From an uncultured Oscillospiraceae bacterium (GTDB lineage: Bacteria; Bacillota; Clostridia; Oscillospirales; Oscillospiraceae), in contig CAKTMQ010000094.1 of the NCBI GenBank assembly GCA_934573945.1, forward strand, positions 1 to 6,295: a DNA stretch of 6,295 nucleotides. The letters run 5' to 3'. Positions within the stretch are counted from its first letter, which is position 1; the number at the start of each line of letters is the position of its first letter. Both the position numbers and the translations under genes were made by a program. Below are positions 1-5,456 of the stretch, one piece after another. A model generated the notes under the pieces. That model had not been told where the DNA came from, searched no databases, and worked only from the letters and a program-made list of their open reading frames with translations.

Positions 1-84
1 ATCATTCCCAGCGAGATCCAGGGACTGGCCGGTCTGGCCGCCAGTGCCAAGACGCTGCTGGAAAGCGATAAGGCGGCGGAGTAA
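1..84 (+). CDS. C-terminal fragment of an unidentified protein (possible lactate/malate dehydrogenase tail)
   Basis: An open frame enters from the left edge and ends at TAA 82-84, giving 27 residues that end LLESDKAAE. The piece is short and helical, with the pattern PSEIQGLAGLAASAKTLLE. This resembles the last helix of NAD-dependent L-lactate/malate dehydrogenases, which often end in an acidic residue pair followed by a 'SA..L' helix. That likeness is pattern memory only and no catalytic residue is in the window. Its stop codon overlaps the GGAG ribosome binding site (78-81) of the next gene, so the two are probably co-transcribed. Coding is well supported by codon use; the identity is not. 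Confidence 0.45.
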   Translation: MIPSEIQGLAGLAASAKTLLESDKAAE

Positions 85-89
85 AAGCG

Positions 90-290
90 ATGGCGAAAAA
101 AGACGGTCGTTTTATCAAGGTCGCGGAAGAGGGAGGCTTCTTTGGCAGCAACGAGGTTTGGGTGGACACACAGACCGGCGTGCAGTATCTCTATCACTGC
201 GCAGGCAACTCCGGCGGTATGACGCTGCTGGTAGATGCGGAGGGCAAGCCCCTGCTGTATCGCAAAACACCGGACGCCCCGGAATATTGA
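90..290 (+). CDS. DUF6440-like small protein
   Basis: A 66-residue soluble protein with no signal peptide or membrane segment. The start ATG lies 8 nt after GGAG (78-81), which is embedded in the end of the upstream frame. The order of motifs fits the DUF6440 family of small Firmicutes proteins: a lysine-rich start, RFIKVAEEGGFFG (residues 7-19), VDTQTGVQYLYH (25-36) and a glycine-rich GNSGGMTLLVDAEGKPL (39-55). The VDxxTGVxY...GGxTxLxDxxGKP pattern is the main basis. Family members have no established function to my knowledge, and some are mislabelled as xylosidases in databases. The spacing of 5 nt after the upstream stop suggests the same transcript. A hairpin (295-323) follows directly. 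Confidence 0.75.
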   Translation: MAKKDGRFIKVAEEGGFFGSNEVWVDTQTGVQYLYHCAGNSGGMTLLVDAEGKPLLYRKTPDAPEY

Positions 291-294
291 TGCC

Positions 295-323
295 ACAGGG
301 GCGGACGATATGTCCGCCCCTGT
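295..323. repeat. REP-like intergenic palindrome
   Basis: A perfect hairpin with 12-nt arms, ACAGGGGCGGAC (295-306) and GTCCGCCCCTGT (312-323), around the loop GATAT. No T-run follows on either strand, so it is not a canonical intrinsic terminator. G+C-rich palindromes of the form GGGGCGGAC...GTCCGCCCC sit between genes in many Clostridia genomes, and this looks like one of those interspersed repeats. It could also protect the 3' end of the upstream mRNA or weaken read-through into the next gene. Only one copy occurs in this window. Confidence 0.6.
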
Positions 324-389
324 ACGCCAGTATCGACGGCTGCACAGGAGCCGCCGTACCCCCAATCCGCTGTACAGAAAGGAGCCGCC

Positions 390-719
390 ATGCTTACGTA
401 TCTCCTTTTCATGACACGTATCTATCTTTTGAATTTCGGCAGTATGTGGAAGCTGCCGGTGCTGGCCTTTGCCGTCATGCTGCTGTTCCGGCTGCTGTGG
501 GGCGGCAAGCAGCCCTGTAAGGGACTGCTGTTCATTATGCCCGCCGCCTATGTGGCGGTGAGCCTCTATAACGCTGCCGTATTTGCCGCTGGTGTGTCGG
601 GCGGGCTTACCCCACTGGGCGGCGTGGAGGCGGCGCTGCTGTTCGGCTGGCTGGGACTGCTGCTGGGTGCCGTTATTGACACGCTGCTCCGGCAGATGAA
701 AGGAACTGCCCATGCCTGA
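390..719 (+). CDS. Small three-helix integral membrane protein, unknown function
   Basis: A 109-residue hydrophobic protein that I do not recognise. It shows three likely membrane segments at about residues 22-37, 46-68 and 79-100, separated by a basic loop (RLLWGGKQPCK, 34-44) and a glycine-rich loop (GVSGGLTPLGG, 68-78). It ends in a short polar tail, LLRQMKGTAHA. The start is supported by AAAGGAG (378-384) 5 nt upstream; M8 is a possible but weaker alternative. Its last 8 nt overlap the start of the first zinc-ribbon gene (ATGCCTGA), a sign of translational coupling. The cluster membership suggests that it works with the two zinc-ribbon proteins or with CorA, but nothing in the sequence shows a transported substrate or an enzyme site. 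Confidence 0.8.
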   Translation: MLTYLLFMTRIYLLNFGSMWKLPVLAFAVMLLFRLLWGGKQPCKGLLFIMPAAYVAVSLYNAAVFAAGVSGGLTPLGGVEAALLFGWLGLLLGAVIDTLLRQMKGTAHA

Positions 720-1062
720 TATAGTGAAACGCCTGTGCCCCATCTGTCGTGACGCGGAGATCGTGCTGGAGCCGTACCGTTCCGGCGGTCTGTCTGTCCG
801 GGAATCGCCGCTGTCTCCGGAGACGTATCTGGAGACGGAGGTCTGTATCTGTCCCCGCTGCCGCTATGTGGCGCTGTTTGTGCCGCTGTCTCCGGCGGAG
901 GAATTTGAGAAGCGGAAGGCACTATCCCCGGTGGAAAAATTTGAACACACTTTCCGGAATTATACCGAGAAGCAGCTGCAAAAGGTCATCGACGGAAAGG
1001 ACCATGTCCCCGATGCCAAAAAGGCCGCCCAAAAGCTGCTCTGCCGCCGCCGCGGCGAATGA
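712..1062 (+). CDS. Zinc-ribbon protein, first of two tandem paralogs
   Basis: A 116-residue soluble protein. Two CxxC knuckles, C9-P-I-C12 and C47-P-R-C50, separated by 34 residues, should bind one Zn2+ as a zinc ribbon; C45 is an extra nearby cysteine. Residues 77-116 form a charged helical tail (EKFEHTFRNYTEKQLQKVI) ending in CRRRGE. The middle carries SPETYLETEVCICPRCRYVALF, a beta-rich knuckle region. The start has AAAGGA (699-704) 7 nt upstream and overlaps the membrane-protein gene by 8 nt. The downstream gene encodes a protein with the same layout and an alignable tail, so the pair probably arose by duplication. Such small ribbons can bind nucleic acid, act as metal sensors or mediate protein contacts. 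No DNA-binding helix is evident, so the role is unknown. Confidence 0.82.
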   Translation: MPDIVKRLCPICRDAEIVLEPYRSGGLSVRESPLSPETYLETEVCICPRCRYVALFVPLSPAEEFEKRKALSPVEKFEHTFRNYTEKQLQKVIDGKDHVPDAKKAAQKLLCRRRGE

Positions 1063-1068
1063 AAGGAG
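1062..1068 (+). promoter_or_regulatory. Ribosome binding site that fixes the start of the second zinc-ribbon gene
   Basis: AAAGGAG lies 8 nt before ATG 1077. An in-frame upstream ATG at 1059 overlaps the previous stop (ATGA), but it precedes this Shine-Dalgarno sequence and would translate through it as MKGERL. Position 1077 is therefore the better start. Confidence 0.8.
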
Positions 1069-1076
1069 AACGCCTT

Positions 1077-1514
1077 ATGGCAAAGCCCTACCCCGATCCG
1101 GTGCCGGAGAAGCAGTACAGTGCCGCCTGCGAACCGGAGCCGTTCGCGCCGGCAGACGCTGCCGCTGCCGCGTATGTCCCGCATTGTCTGCGCTGCCCGG
1201 ACACGGAGCTGCGGTTCATTGACCGGGGCAGCTTTGCCGTGTCACCGGAGATCATTTCTCTGCCGCAGACCGCCATACGGGATACCACACTGACGGTGGA
1301 GCTATGGGTCTGTCCGGTCTGCCGTCGGGTCGAACTGCGTTACCCGGAGGAGGCCCGTCTGCCGGAAACGCCGGAGGAACAGAGAATGCGGCAGCTGGAA
1401 ATGCGGATGAACCAATATGCCGCCGACAAGCTGCGCCGCATGGCCGCCGACCTCCGATTGAAGCCGGAGGAGCGGGAGGCTGCCGACCGGGTGCTTGCCC
1501 GCCGCCAAGGCTGA
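1077..1514 (+). CDS. Zinc-ribbon protein, second of two tandem paralogs
   Basis: A 145-residue protein read from ATG 1077 (beginning MAKPYPDPVPEK). An N-terminal stretch rich in Pro, Ala and Glu (residues 1-35, with AADAAAAA-like composition) looks disordered and is absent from its paralog. The ribbon follows: C37-L-R-C40 and C79-P-V-C82, with 38 residues between knuckles, against 34 in the paralog. A charged C-terminal helix ends in ADRVLARRQG. The tail aligns with that of the upstream protein: Y-x4-KLRRM...EREAADRVLARRQG against Y-x3-QLQKV...AKKAAQKLLCRRRG. The gene starts 14 nt after the previous stop and is followed 21 nt later by corA. This suggests one operon. Function is unknown; a metal-related or protein-contact role next to a cation transporter is only inference. 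Confidence 0.82.
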   Translation: MAKPYPDPVPEKQYSAACEPEPFAPADAAAAAYVPHCLRCPDTELRFIDRGSFAVSPEIISLPQTAIRDTTLTVELWVCPVCRRVELRYPEEARLPETPEEQRMRQLEMRMNQYAADKLRRMAADLRLKPEEREAADRVLARRQG

Positions 1515-1535
1515 CACAAAGGAGATGGTAGATGT

Positions 1536-2447
1536 ATGTCCTATTACCGTTTTGAAAAAGGCCTGCAGCCGTTGAACGCCCCGCCGGCAGACTGGCAGGG
1601 CGTTGTGGCGGTTCTGACGCCGGAGGAGCTGCGCGCCGCCGCCCTGCCGGACGGCCTTGTGCCGCCTGCGGCGCCATCCGACCCCCATGAGTCTCAGTTC
1701 TGCTGGCTGCGGGTGGACAGCGACAGTATGACAGGCCATCTGCGTATCCCTGCCCGAGCCAATCAACCTGCCCGCCGCTTCAGCTTCGTGTGGCGCAGTG
1801 ATGTACTGCTGGTGGCGGATCACGACGGCGTGGTATCCGGCAGCATCGGCGGCGCTATGGCACCGCTGCTCCATGCCCAGACCGGCGCCGACGACTTCCT
1901 GGTGGATCTGCTCATCTCCCTTATCCGGGATGATCTGCCCTATATCCAGCAGCTGGAGACCCGGCTGACCAATCTGGAGCAGGCGGTGCTGGACGAGAAC
2001 ACCACCCGCTTCCTCCACCAGATGAGCGTGATCCGCAAGGAGCTGAACCGCACCAACCGGTTCTACGCCCAGCTGGGTGATTTTGCCTCCTTGCTGCTGG
2101 AGGATGGGGAGGAGCGGTTCGGTGGCCGCGCCAAAAAACGGCTGGGACACTTCCTGCGCCGTCTGGAGAACCTGCGGGGCGAAACCCGGATGCTCCACGA
2201 GTACGCCACCCAGATCAGCAGCGAGTATCAGGCGCAGGTGGATATTCTGCAAAACCGCGTCATGAAGCTGCTGACCATCGTCACCGCTATCTTCCTGCCC
2301 CTGAGCCTGATCGCCGGCTGGTACGGCATGAATTTCATCGATATGCCGCTGCTGCGCTGGCAGTACGGCTACCCGCTGGTGGTGATCGTGTCCGTACTGG
2401 TGGTGGCGCTGCTGGTGTGGTATTTCAAGCGGAAGAAGTGGTTCTGA
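1536..2447 (+). CDS. CorA-family divalent cation (Mg2+-type) transporter
   Basis: A 303-residue member of the CorA metal ion channel family, which carries Mg2+ (or Co2+/Ni2+, Zn2+ in relatives) across the inner membrane as a pentamer. The signature G264-M265-N266, in the context GWYGMNF, ends the first membrane helix (about 244-262). A second helix spans about 279-297, and the tail KRKKWF is typical for the family. Residues 1-230 form the cytoplasmic funnel domain, with a long helical part (about 125-240, e.g. LETRLTNLEQAVLDENTTRF). The usual MPE motif after GMN reads M270-P271-L272, so the conserved loop glutamate is missing, although D269 precedes it. AAAGGAG (1518-1524) lies 11 nt before the ATG, slightly far. 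No Mg2+ riboswitch is seen upstream; the gene seems to be read from the cluster. The specific ion is not certain. Confidence 0.93.
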   Translation: MSYYRFEKGLQPLNAPPADWQGVVAVLTPEELRAAALPDGLVPPAAPSDPHESQFCWLRVDSDSMTGHLRIPARANQPARRFSFVWRSDVLLVADHDGVVSGSIGGAMAPLLHAQTGADDFLVDLLISLIRDDLPYIQQLETRLTNLEQAVLDENTTRFLHQMSVIRKELNRTNRFYAQLGDFASLLLEDGEERFGGRAKKRLGHFLRRLENLRGETRMLHEYATQISSEYQAQVDILQNRVMKLLTIVTAIFLPLSLIAGWYGMNFIDMPLLRWQYGYPLVVIVSVLVVALLVWYFKRKKWF

Positions 2448-2495
2448 CGCATGAACGCCGGACATAAAGGTGCCCCGGATCGAGTCTGCAACAGG

Positions 2496-2526
2496 AAAAA
2501 GAACCGTCTCCGGACGGTTCTTTTTT
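2496..2526. terminator. Intrinsic terminator after corA, probably bidirectional
   Basis: A perfect 8-bp stem, GAACCGTC (2501-2508) and GACGGTTC (2513-2520), is closed by the loop TCCG, an extra-stable UNCG-type tetraloop on a C-G pair. Six T follow (2521-2526). Five A precede the stem (2496-2500), so the opposite strand also reads a stem plus five T. It ends the corA transcript 49 nt after the stop and could stop leftward transcription too. Confidence 0.93.
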
Positions 2527-2698
2527 GCTGTCATTGCTGCACGTACTGCCGCAGGAAGAACTGTGAAGCGTCCTCGCAGCGGCTTATGACCTCTTTTTCG
2601 TTAAAATTAACAATAATAAGCAGAAACATTCGACGAAGTAGCCGAAATAAACGGGGATTGGTGAATATGGGTTGCAATTTTTTGGCAGCGTGCTGAAC

Positions 2699-2720
2699 TA
2701 TACCTGTATACACAGGTATA
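2699..2720. repeat. 22-nt inverted repeat, operator-like
   Basis: Arms TATACCTGT (2699-2707) and ACAGGTATA (2712-2720) are perfect complements around ATAC. The size and A+T content fit a binding site for a dimeric regulator. No T-run follows, so it is not a terminator. The right half, CACAGGTATA (2711-2720), resembles CACAGGATAA (2791-2800) in the nearby long palindrome. Confidence 0.6.
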
Positions 2721-2757
2721 TGTACCAGTATCATGGTGCCTGCATATTTACAAAACC

Positions 2758-2803
2758 TATTTATCCTGTGCTTTTCCCCTAGGGGAAAAGCACAGGATAA
2801 ATA
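2758..2803. repeat. 46-nt perfect spacerless palindrome
   Basis: The left arm 2758-2780 ends in GTGCTTTTCCCCT and the right arm 2781-2803 begins AGGGGAAAAGCAC. All 23 pairs match, centred between 2780 and 2781, and symmetry breaks at C2757/C2804. As RNA it could fold with a CUAG loop; as DNA it could extrude as a cruciform. No U-tract follows on either strand. It could be a fused pair of transposon ends, a protein-binding site or the body of a short palindromic repeat; the sequence does not decide. Confidence 0.85.
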
Positions 2804-2936
2804 CCATCTTCCAATAGAGATGCATCGCGGCAGCATCGTGCTGTGCGGCAGAAGTATGTACTCCTTGTAATATCCCGTGCGGGTGGTCGTCTGTCCCTGT
2901 GAAACGCTATAGGAAATGCCCTATATAACTCCACGG

Positions 2937-3085
2937 CACTAAGGCACGGCACACGCCGCGCCTTAGTGTACCTGACCTCCCCCTGCGGGCAGGCAGGGCG
3001 TTACAGCTCTGTCTGCCCCATCAGGTAGCGGTCAGATCATACATCCGCGGGCGCTGTCGGCTAAGCCGGACGGCGGCGCTTGACC
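2937..3085. other. Run of three adjacent stem-loops, possible structured leader RNA
   Basis: Three helices are packed end to end upstream of the signal-peptide remnant. The first pairs CACTAAGGC (2937-2945) with GCCTTAGTG (2960-2968) and has an inner CGGC/GCCG stem with an ACAC loop. In the second, outer TACCTGA (2969-2975) pairs with TCAGGTA (3021-3027), enclosing a 12-bp stem 2987-2998/3007-3018 with two G-U pairs. In the third, GGTCA (3030-3034) pairs with TGACC (3081-3085) around smaller inner pairings. G-U pairs in the second helix favour the plus-strand RNA. I could not match it to T-box, SRP, RNase P, tmRNA or a cyclic-di-GMP aptamer. It may be a leader, a small RNA or just repeats. 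Confidence 0.4.
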
Positions 3086-3125
3086 CTACACCGGCAAATT
3101 TATGAAATGGGGGGTCATAAAGAAA

Positions 3126-3314
3126 ATGACAACCAAAAAAGCAACCAGACGCGCACTCTTTACCAGCATCATGGCGCTGGCAATGTGCATCGTGATGCTG
3201 GTGGGCACCACCTTCGCATGGTTCACCGACAGTGTGACCAGACACCATCTGATTAGATACAGATTCAAACGAAACGCAAGCCCCGTGCACCTGTGGTGCA
3301 CGGGGCTTGTGTGA
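3126..3314 (+). pseudogene. Truncated gene for a SipW-dependent signal-peptide protein (TasA/CalY type)
   Basis: Read from ATG 3126, the frame gives 62 residues. Residues 1-38 are a clear SipW-type signal peptide: the basic start MTTKKATRR, a hydrophobic core ALFTSIMALAMCIVMLVG (10-27), then TTFAWFTDSVT (28-38). Family members are secreted fibre, biofilm or camelysin-like proteins, usually well over 150 residues, that continue into a beta-sandwich. Here the homology stops at about 3240. The remaining 24 residues (RHHLIRYRFKRN...) look random, and the last 13 are encoded by the terminator hairpin. This points to a deletion that joined the signal peptide to the 3' end. A G-run (3109-3114) lies 11 nt before this ATG; ATG 3102 is an in-frame alternative adding MKWGVIKK. 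No sipW-like peptidase gene is in the window. Confidence 0.8.
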
Positions 3315-3322
3315 TATTTTTT
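3274..3322. terminator. Long hairpin terminator between convergent genes
   Basis: Arms 3274-3290 and 3296-3312 form a 17-bp stem (core AAGCCCCGTGCAC with GTGCACGGGGCTT, one G-U pair) around CTGTG. On the plus strand it is followed by six T (3317-3322) after a 4-nt gap. On the minus strand it is followed by a T-rich tail (GTTTCGTTTG) and lies 45 nt after the ribonuclease J stop. It probably ends both transcripts. Confidence 0.88.
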
Positions 3323-3356
3323 ATCAGAGCGGCTGCGCGGTATGCGCCGCCGCGCC

Positions 3357-5015
3357 TTACAGCCGCGTCACCATGGGGATGATCATGGGGCTGCGCTTGG
3401 TGTGCTTGTAGAGGTAGGTGCTGACGGAGGACTTCACCGTGCGGCACACCTCGCCGTCATCCTTGCGCCGCCGTGCGGACATACCGTCCACCGCCTTGGC
3501 GGCCACCTTGCGCATCTCCTGCATCAGTTCCTCGTTCTCCTTGACGTATACAAAGCCCCGGGTCACGATCTCCGGCGGGCACAGCAGCTGGTGGTCGTGG
3601 CTGGACATGGGCAGTACCACCACGACCATGCCGTCCTCTGCCAGCAGTTTCCGGTCATTGAGCACCACGGCGCCCACTTCGCCCACACCGCCGCCGTCCA
3701 CGAATACCTCGCCGGCGGGCACAGAGGTCTCACACTTCATGTGCTTGGTGGTCAGCTCGATCACGCTGCCGTTGTCGGCCACGCAGATGTTGTTGGGGTG
3801 CATCCCCATCTCCTGTGCCACCCGCTTGTGGATCTGCAGCATCCGCTGCTCGCCGTGGAGGGGAATGAAGAACTTGGGACGGGTCAGGGCGTGGATGATC
3901 TTCAGCTCCTCCTGACAGGCGTGGCCGGACACGTGGAGCATATCCGCCTTGTCATAGACCACGTCGGCGCCCTTGCGGAACAGCTCGTTGATGACCCGTC
4001 CCACCGTCACCTCGTTGCCGGGGATGGCACTGGCGGAGATGATGACCTTGTCCCCCGGGCCGATGTCCACCTGCTTGTGGGTGGAGAAAGCCATGCGGTA
4101 CAGGGCGCTCATCTCCTCGCCCTGAGAGCCGGTGGTGACGATCACCTGCTGCTGCAGGGGCAGACCCTTGATCTTGTGGATGTCCATCAGGGTGTTCTTG
4201 GGCACCTTCATGTAGCCCAGCTCCGTGGAGACCTTCATGATGTTCTCCATGCTGCGGCCGGTGACGGCCACCTTCCGCCCGCAGGCTGCCGCCGCGTCCA
4301 GCACCTGCTGGATGCGGTGCACGTTGCTGGCAAAGGTGGTGACGATGATCCGCTTGTCGCAGCCGGAGAACTGGCGGATGAAGGTCTTGCCTACCGCCTT
4401 CTCACTCATGGTGTAGCCGGGACGCTCCACATTGGTGGAGTCAGCCAGCAATGCCAGCACGCCCTCCCGACCCAGCTGGCCGAACCGCGCCAGGTCGATG
4501 ACCTCACCGTCGATGGGCGTGGAGTCGATCTTGAAGTCGCCGGTGTGTACCACCGTGCCCATCCGTGTGTGGATGGCAAAGGCCACCGAGTCGGCGATGG
4601 AGTGGTTGACGTGGATGAACTCCACCTGAAATTTACCGGCGCGGATGGTCTGTCCCGCTTCTACGGTGATCAGCTTGGTGGAATTCAGCAGCCCGTGCTC
4701 CTGCAGCTTCAGCTTGATGAGCCCGGCCGTCAGCCGGGTACAGTAGATGGGCATATTGATCTGCTTGAGCACGTAGGGGATGGCGCCGATGTGATCCTCG
4801 TGCCCGTGGGTGATGAACATACCACGCAGTCGGCTGTGGTTCTTCACCAGATAGCTGACGTCGGGGATGACGCAGTCGATGCCGTACATATCATCGCCGG
4901 GGAAAGCCATACCACAGTCCACCACGATGATCTCACCGCCATATTCGTAGGCGGTCATGTTCTTGCCGATCTCGTTGAGACCGCCAAGAGGGATGATTTT
5001 GAATTTTTCTGCCAT
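3357..5015 (-). CDS. rnj: Ribonuclease J
   Basis: A 552-residue metallo-beta-lactamase/beta-CASP ribonuclease, close to the roughly 555 residues of Bacillus subtilis RNase J1. It has 5'-to-3' exonuclease and endonuclease activity in mRNA decay and rRNA maturation in the cytoplasm. Metal ligands are visible: H70-G-H72-E-D74-H75 (HxHxDH), H138 in HVNHS, D160 in TGDFK and H387 in PLHGE. The beta-CASP part (about 210-350) carries TTFASNVHR and TGSQGE, followed by HVSGHA (361-366), a conserved substrate-end motif. The last 100 or so residues form the C-terminal domain. ATG 5015 is chosen because AAAGGAG lies 6 nt upstream and the protein starts MAEKFKIIPLGGLNEIGKNM as in relatives. The same frame extends 43 codons further with non-homologous sequence. 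Whether it is J1- or J2-like cannot be settled here. Confidence 0.97.
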   Translation of the reverse strand: MAEKFKIIPLGGLNEIGKNMTAYEYGGEIIVVDCGMAFPGDDMYGIDCVIPDVSYLVKNHSRLRGMFITHGHEDHIGAIPYVLKQINMPIYCTRLTAGLIKLKLQEHGLLNSTKLITVEAGQTIRAGKFQVEFIHVNHSIADSVAFAIHTRMGTVVHTGDFKIDSTPIDGEVIDLARFGQLGREGVLALLADSTNVERPGYTMSEKAVGKTFIRQFSGCDKRIIVTTFASNVHRIQQVLDAAAACGRKVAVTGRSMENIMKVSTELGYMKVPKNTLMDIHKIKGLPLQQQVIVTTGSQGEEMSALYRMAFSTHKQVDIGPGDKVIISASAIPGNEVTVGRVINELFRKGADVVYDKADMLHVSGHACQEELKIIHALTRPKFFIPLHGEQRMLQIHKRVAQEMGMHPNNICVADNGSVIELTTKHMKCETSVPAGEVFVDGGGVGEVGAVVLNDRKLLAEDGMVVVVLPMSSHDHQLLCPPEIVTRGFVYVKENEELMQEMRKVAAKAVDGMSARRRKDDGEVCRTVKSSVSTYLYKHTKRSPMIIPMVTRL

Positions 5016-5021
5016 AAATAA

Positions 5022-5028
5022 CTCCTTT
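5022..5028 (-). promoter_or_regulatory. Ribosome binding site of ribonuclease J
   Basis: AAAGGAG on the minus strand, 6 nt before ATG 5015. It rules out the longer in-frame start at 5144, which has no such signal. Confidence 0.88.
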
Positions 5029-5221
5029 AATGTACCAAAATGGGGTATGATACACGGTGTTTTCAGGGCGGTAAGCATCCAAAAAGGTGCAGCAAAACAA
5101 AGGCGACCCGATGTCCCGCCGACCCTGTATCGCCGGGGGAGCATCGTGGCTTTCGCCCTGTGGAGACCGTGTGTTGAATTGTGCTATATCCGGCCGCCTG
5201 TTGGAACGGCCTCTATATCAC

Positions 5222-5242
5222 CGCAGGGCGCGCTGCCCTGCG
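5222..5242 (-). other. G+C-rich hairpin in the ribonuclease J leader
   Basis: CGCAGGGC (5222-5229) pairs perfectly with GCCCTGCG (5235-5242) around five bases. It lies about 40 nt downstream of the predicted transcription start of ribonuclease J. No T-run follows in the minus direction, so it is not a terminator. It may be a stabilising or regulatory leader element. Confidence 0.45.
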
Positions 5243-5284
5243 AAACAACCAAAACAAGTGCAGGAAATTCTGCATTCTATACAA

Positions 5285-5313
5285 ATTATAGCACACATTT
5301 CCCTGTTTGTACA
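5285..5313 (-). promoter_or_regulatory. Predicted sigma-A promoter of ribonuclease J
   Basis: On the minus strand, TGTACA (5308-5313) and TATAAT (5285-5290) are 17 nt apart, and TGC directly before the -10 makes an extended -10 (TGCTATAAT). The -35 matches TTGACA at four of six positions. The expected start near 5278 leaves a leader of roughly 260 nt before ATG 5015. No Mg2+ motif or terminator is seen in that leader. Confidence 0.68.
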
Positions 5314-5420
5314 CCCCTAACTTTTCGCCGCGTTCCGTGCCGGTTCGACCGGTTCATTCTGACAATATGGAGCCGGCGGCACGCGAAGCGGTTATTTTGT
5401 GGAAAACGCCGACCTTTCAC

Positions 5421-5449
5421 TTGACAACGCCCCCGTTTTGACATACTAT
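5421..5449 (+). promoter_or_regulatory. Predicted sigma-A promoter of the M-box/mgtE transcript
   Basis: TTGACA (5421-5426) is a perfect -35, and TACTAT (5444-5449) sits 17 nt later as a -10. A second TTGACA (5438-5443) has no good -10 at standard spacing. Transcription would start near 5456, right at the 5' end of the riboswitch. Confidence 0.75.
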
Positions 5450-5456
5450 ACATATA

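Larger units (their letters stand above)
2527..3101. other. Gene-free intergenic region with palindromes and stem-loops
   Basis: No open frame here has both a ribosome binding site and a recognisable product. Positions about 2590-2810 are visibly A+T-richer than the flanking genes. The stretch contains a 22-nt inverted repeat (2699-2720), a 46-nt perfect palindrome (2758-2803), a weak hairpin TATAGG/CCTATA (2908-2913/2920-2925) and three adjacent stem-loops (2937-3085). On the minus strand, the frame ending at TCA 2531-2533 finishes with EDASQFFLRQYVQQ in codons typical of the real genes and stops just before the bidirectional terminator. It may be the 3' stub of a lost leftward gene, but it has no start signal. 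Confidence 0.6.

Noticed and set aside
1302..2534. 410-codon minus-strand open frame opposite corA
   Set aside because: Antisense shadow of the zinc-ribbon and corA genes, rich in Gln and His, and it runs through the terminator hairpin.
2620..2640. LexA-like site around AAACATTCGACGAA
   Set aside because: It does not fit the Gram-positive CGAAC-N4-GTTCG box; only a short TTCG/CGAA symmetry is present.
2451..2696. 81-residue plus-strand protein after corA
   Set aside because: It reads straight through the intrinsic terminator, lacks a ribosome binding site and has a low-quality composition.
2531..2836. 101-residue minus-strand protein
   Set aside because: There is no ribosome binding site at ATG 2836, the frame crosses both palindromes, and no family is recognisable. 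Only its last residues look gene-like.
2871..2904. T-box-like GGGTGGT...GTCCCTGTG stretch
   Set aside because: The ACC of the tRNA-acceptor bulge context, a stem I specifier loop and a downstream aminoacyl or amino-acid gene are all missing.
3342..5021. 559-codon plus-strand open frame opposite ribonuclease J
   Set aside because: It is the antisense shadow of a certain ribonuclease J gene. It is full of His, Leu and Val from reversed codons, with no ribosome binding site or known domain.
5016..5144. Longer ribonuclease J start adding 43 residues
   Set aside because: The extension does not resemble the family and has no Shine-Dalgarno sequence, while ATG 5015 has a perfect one and the canonical N-terminus.
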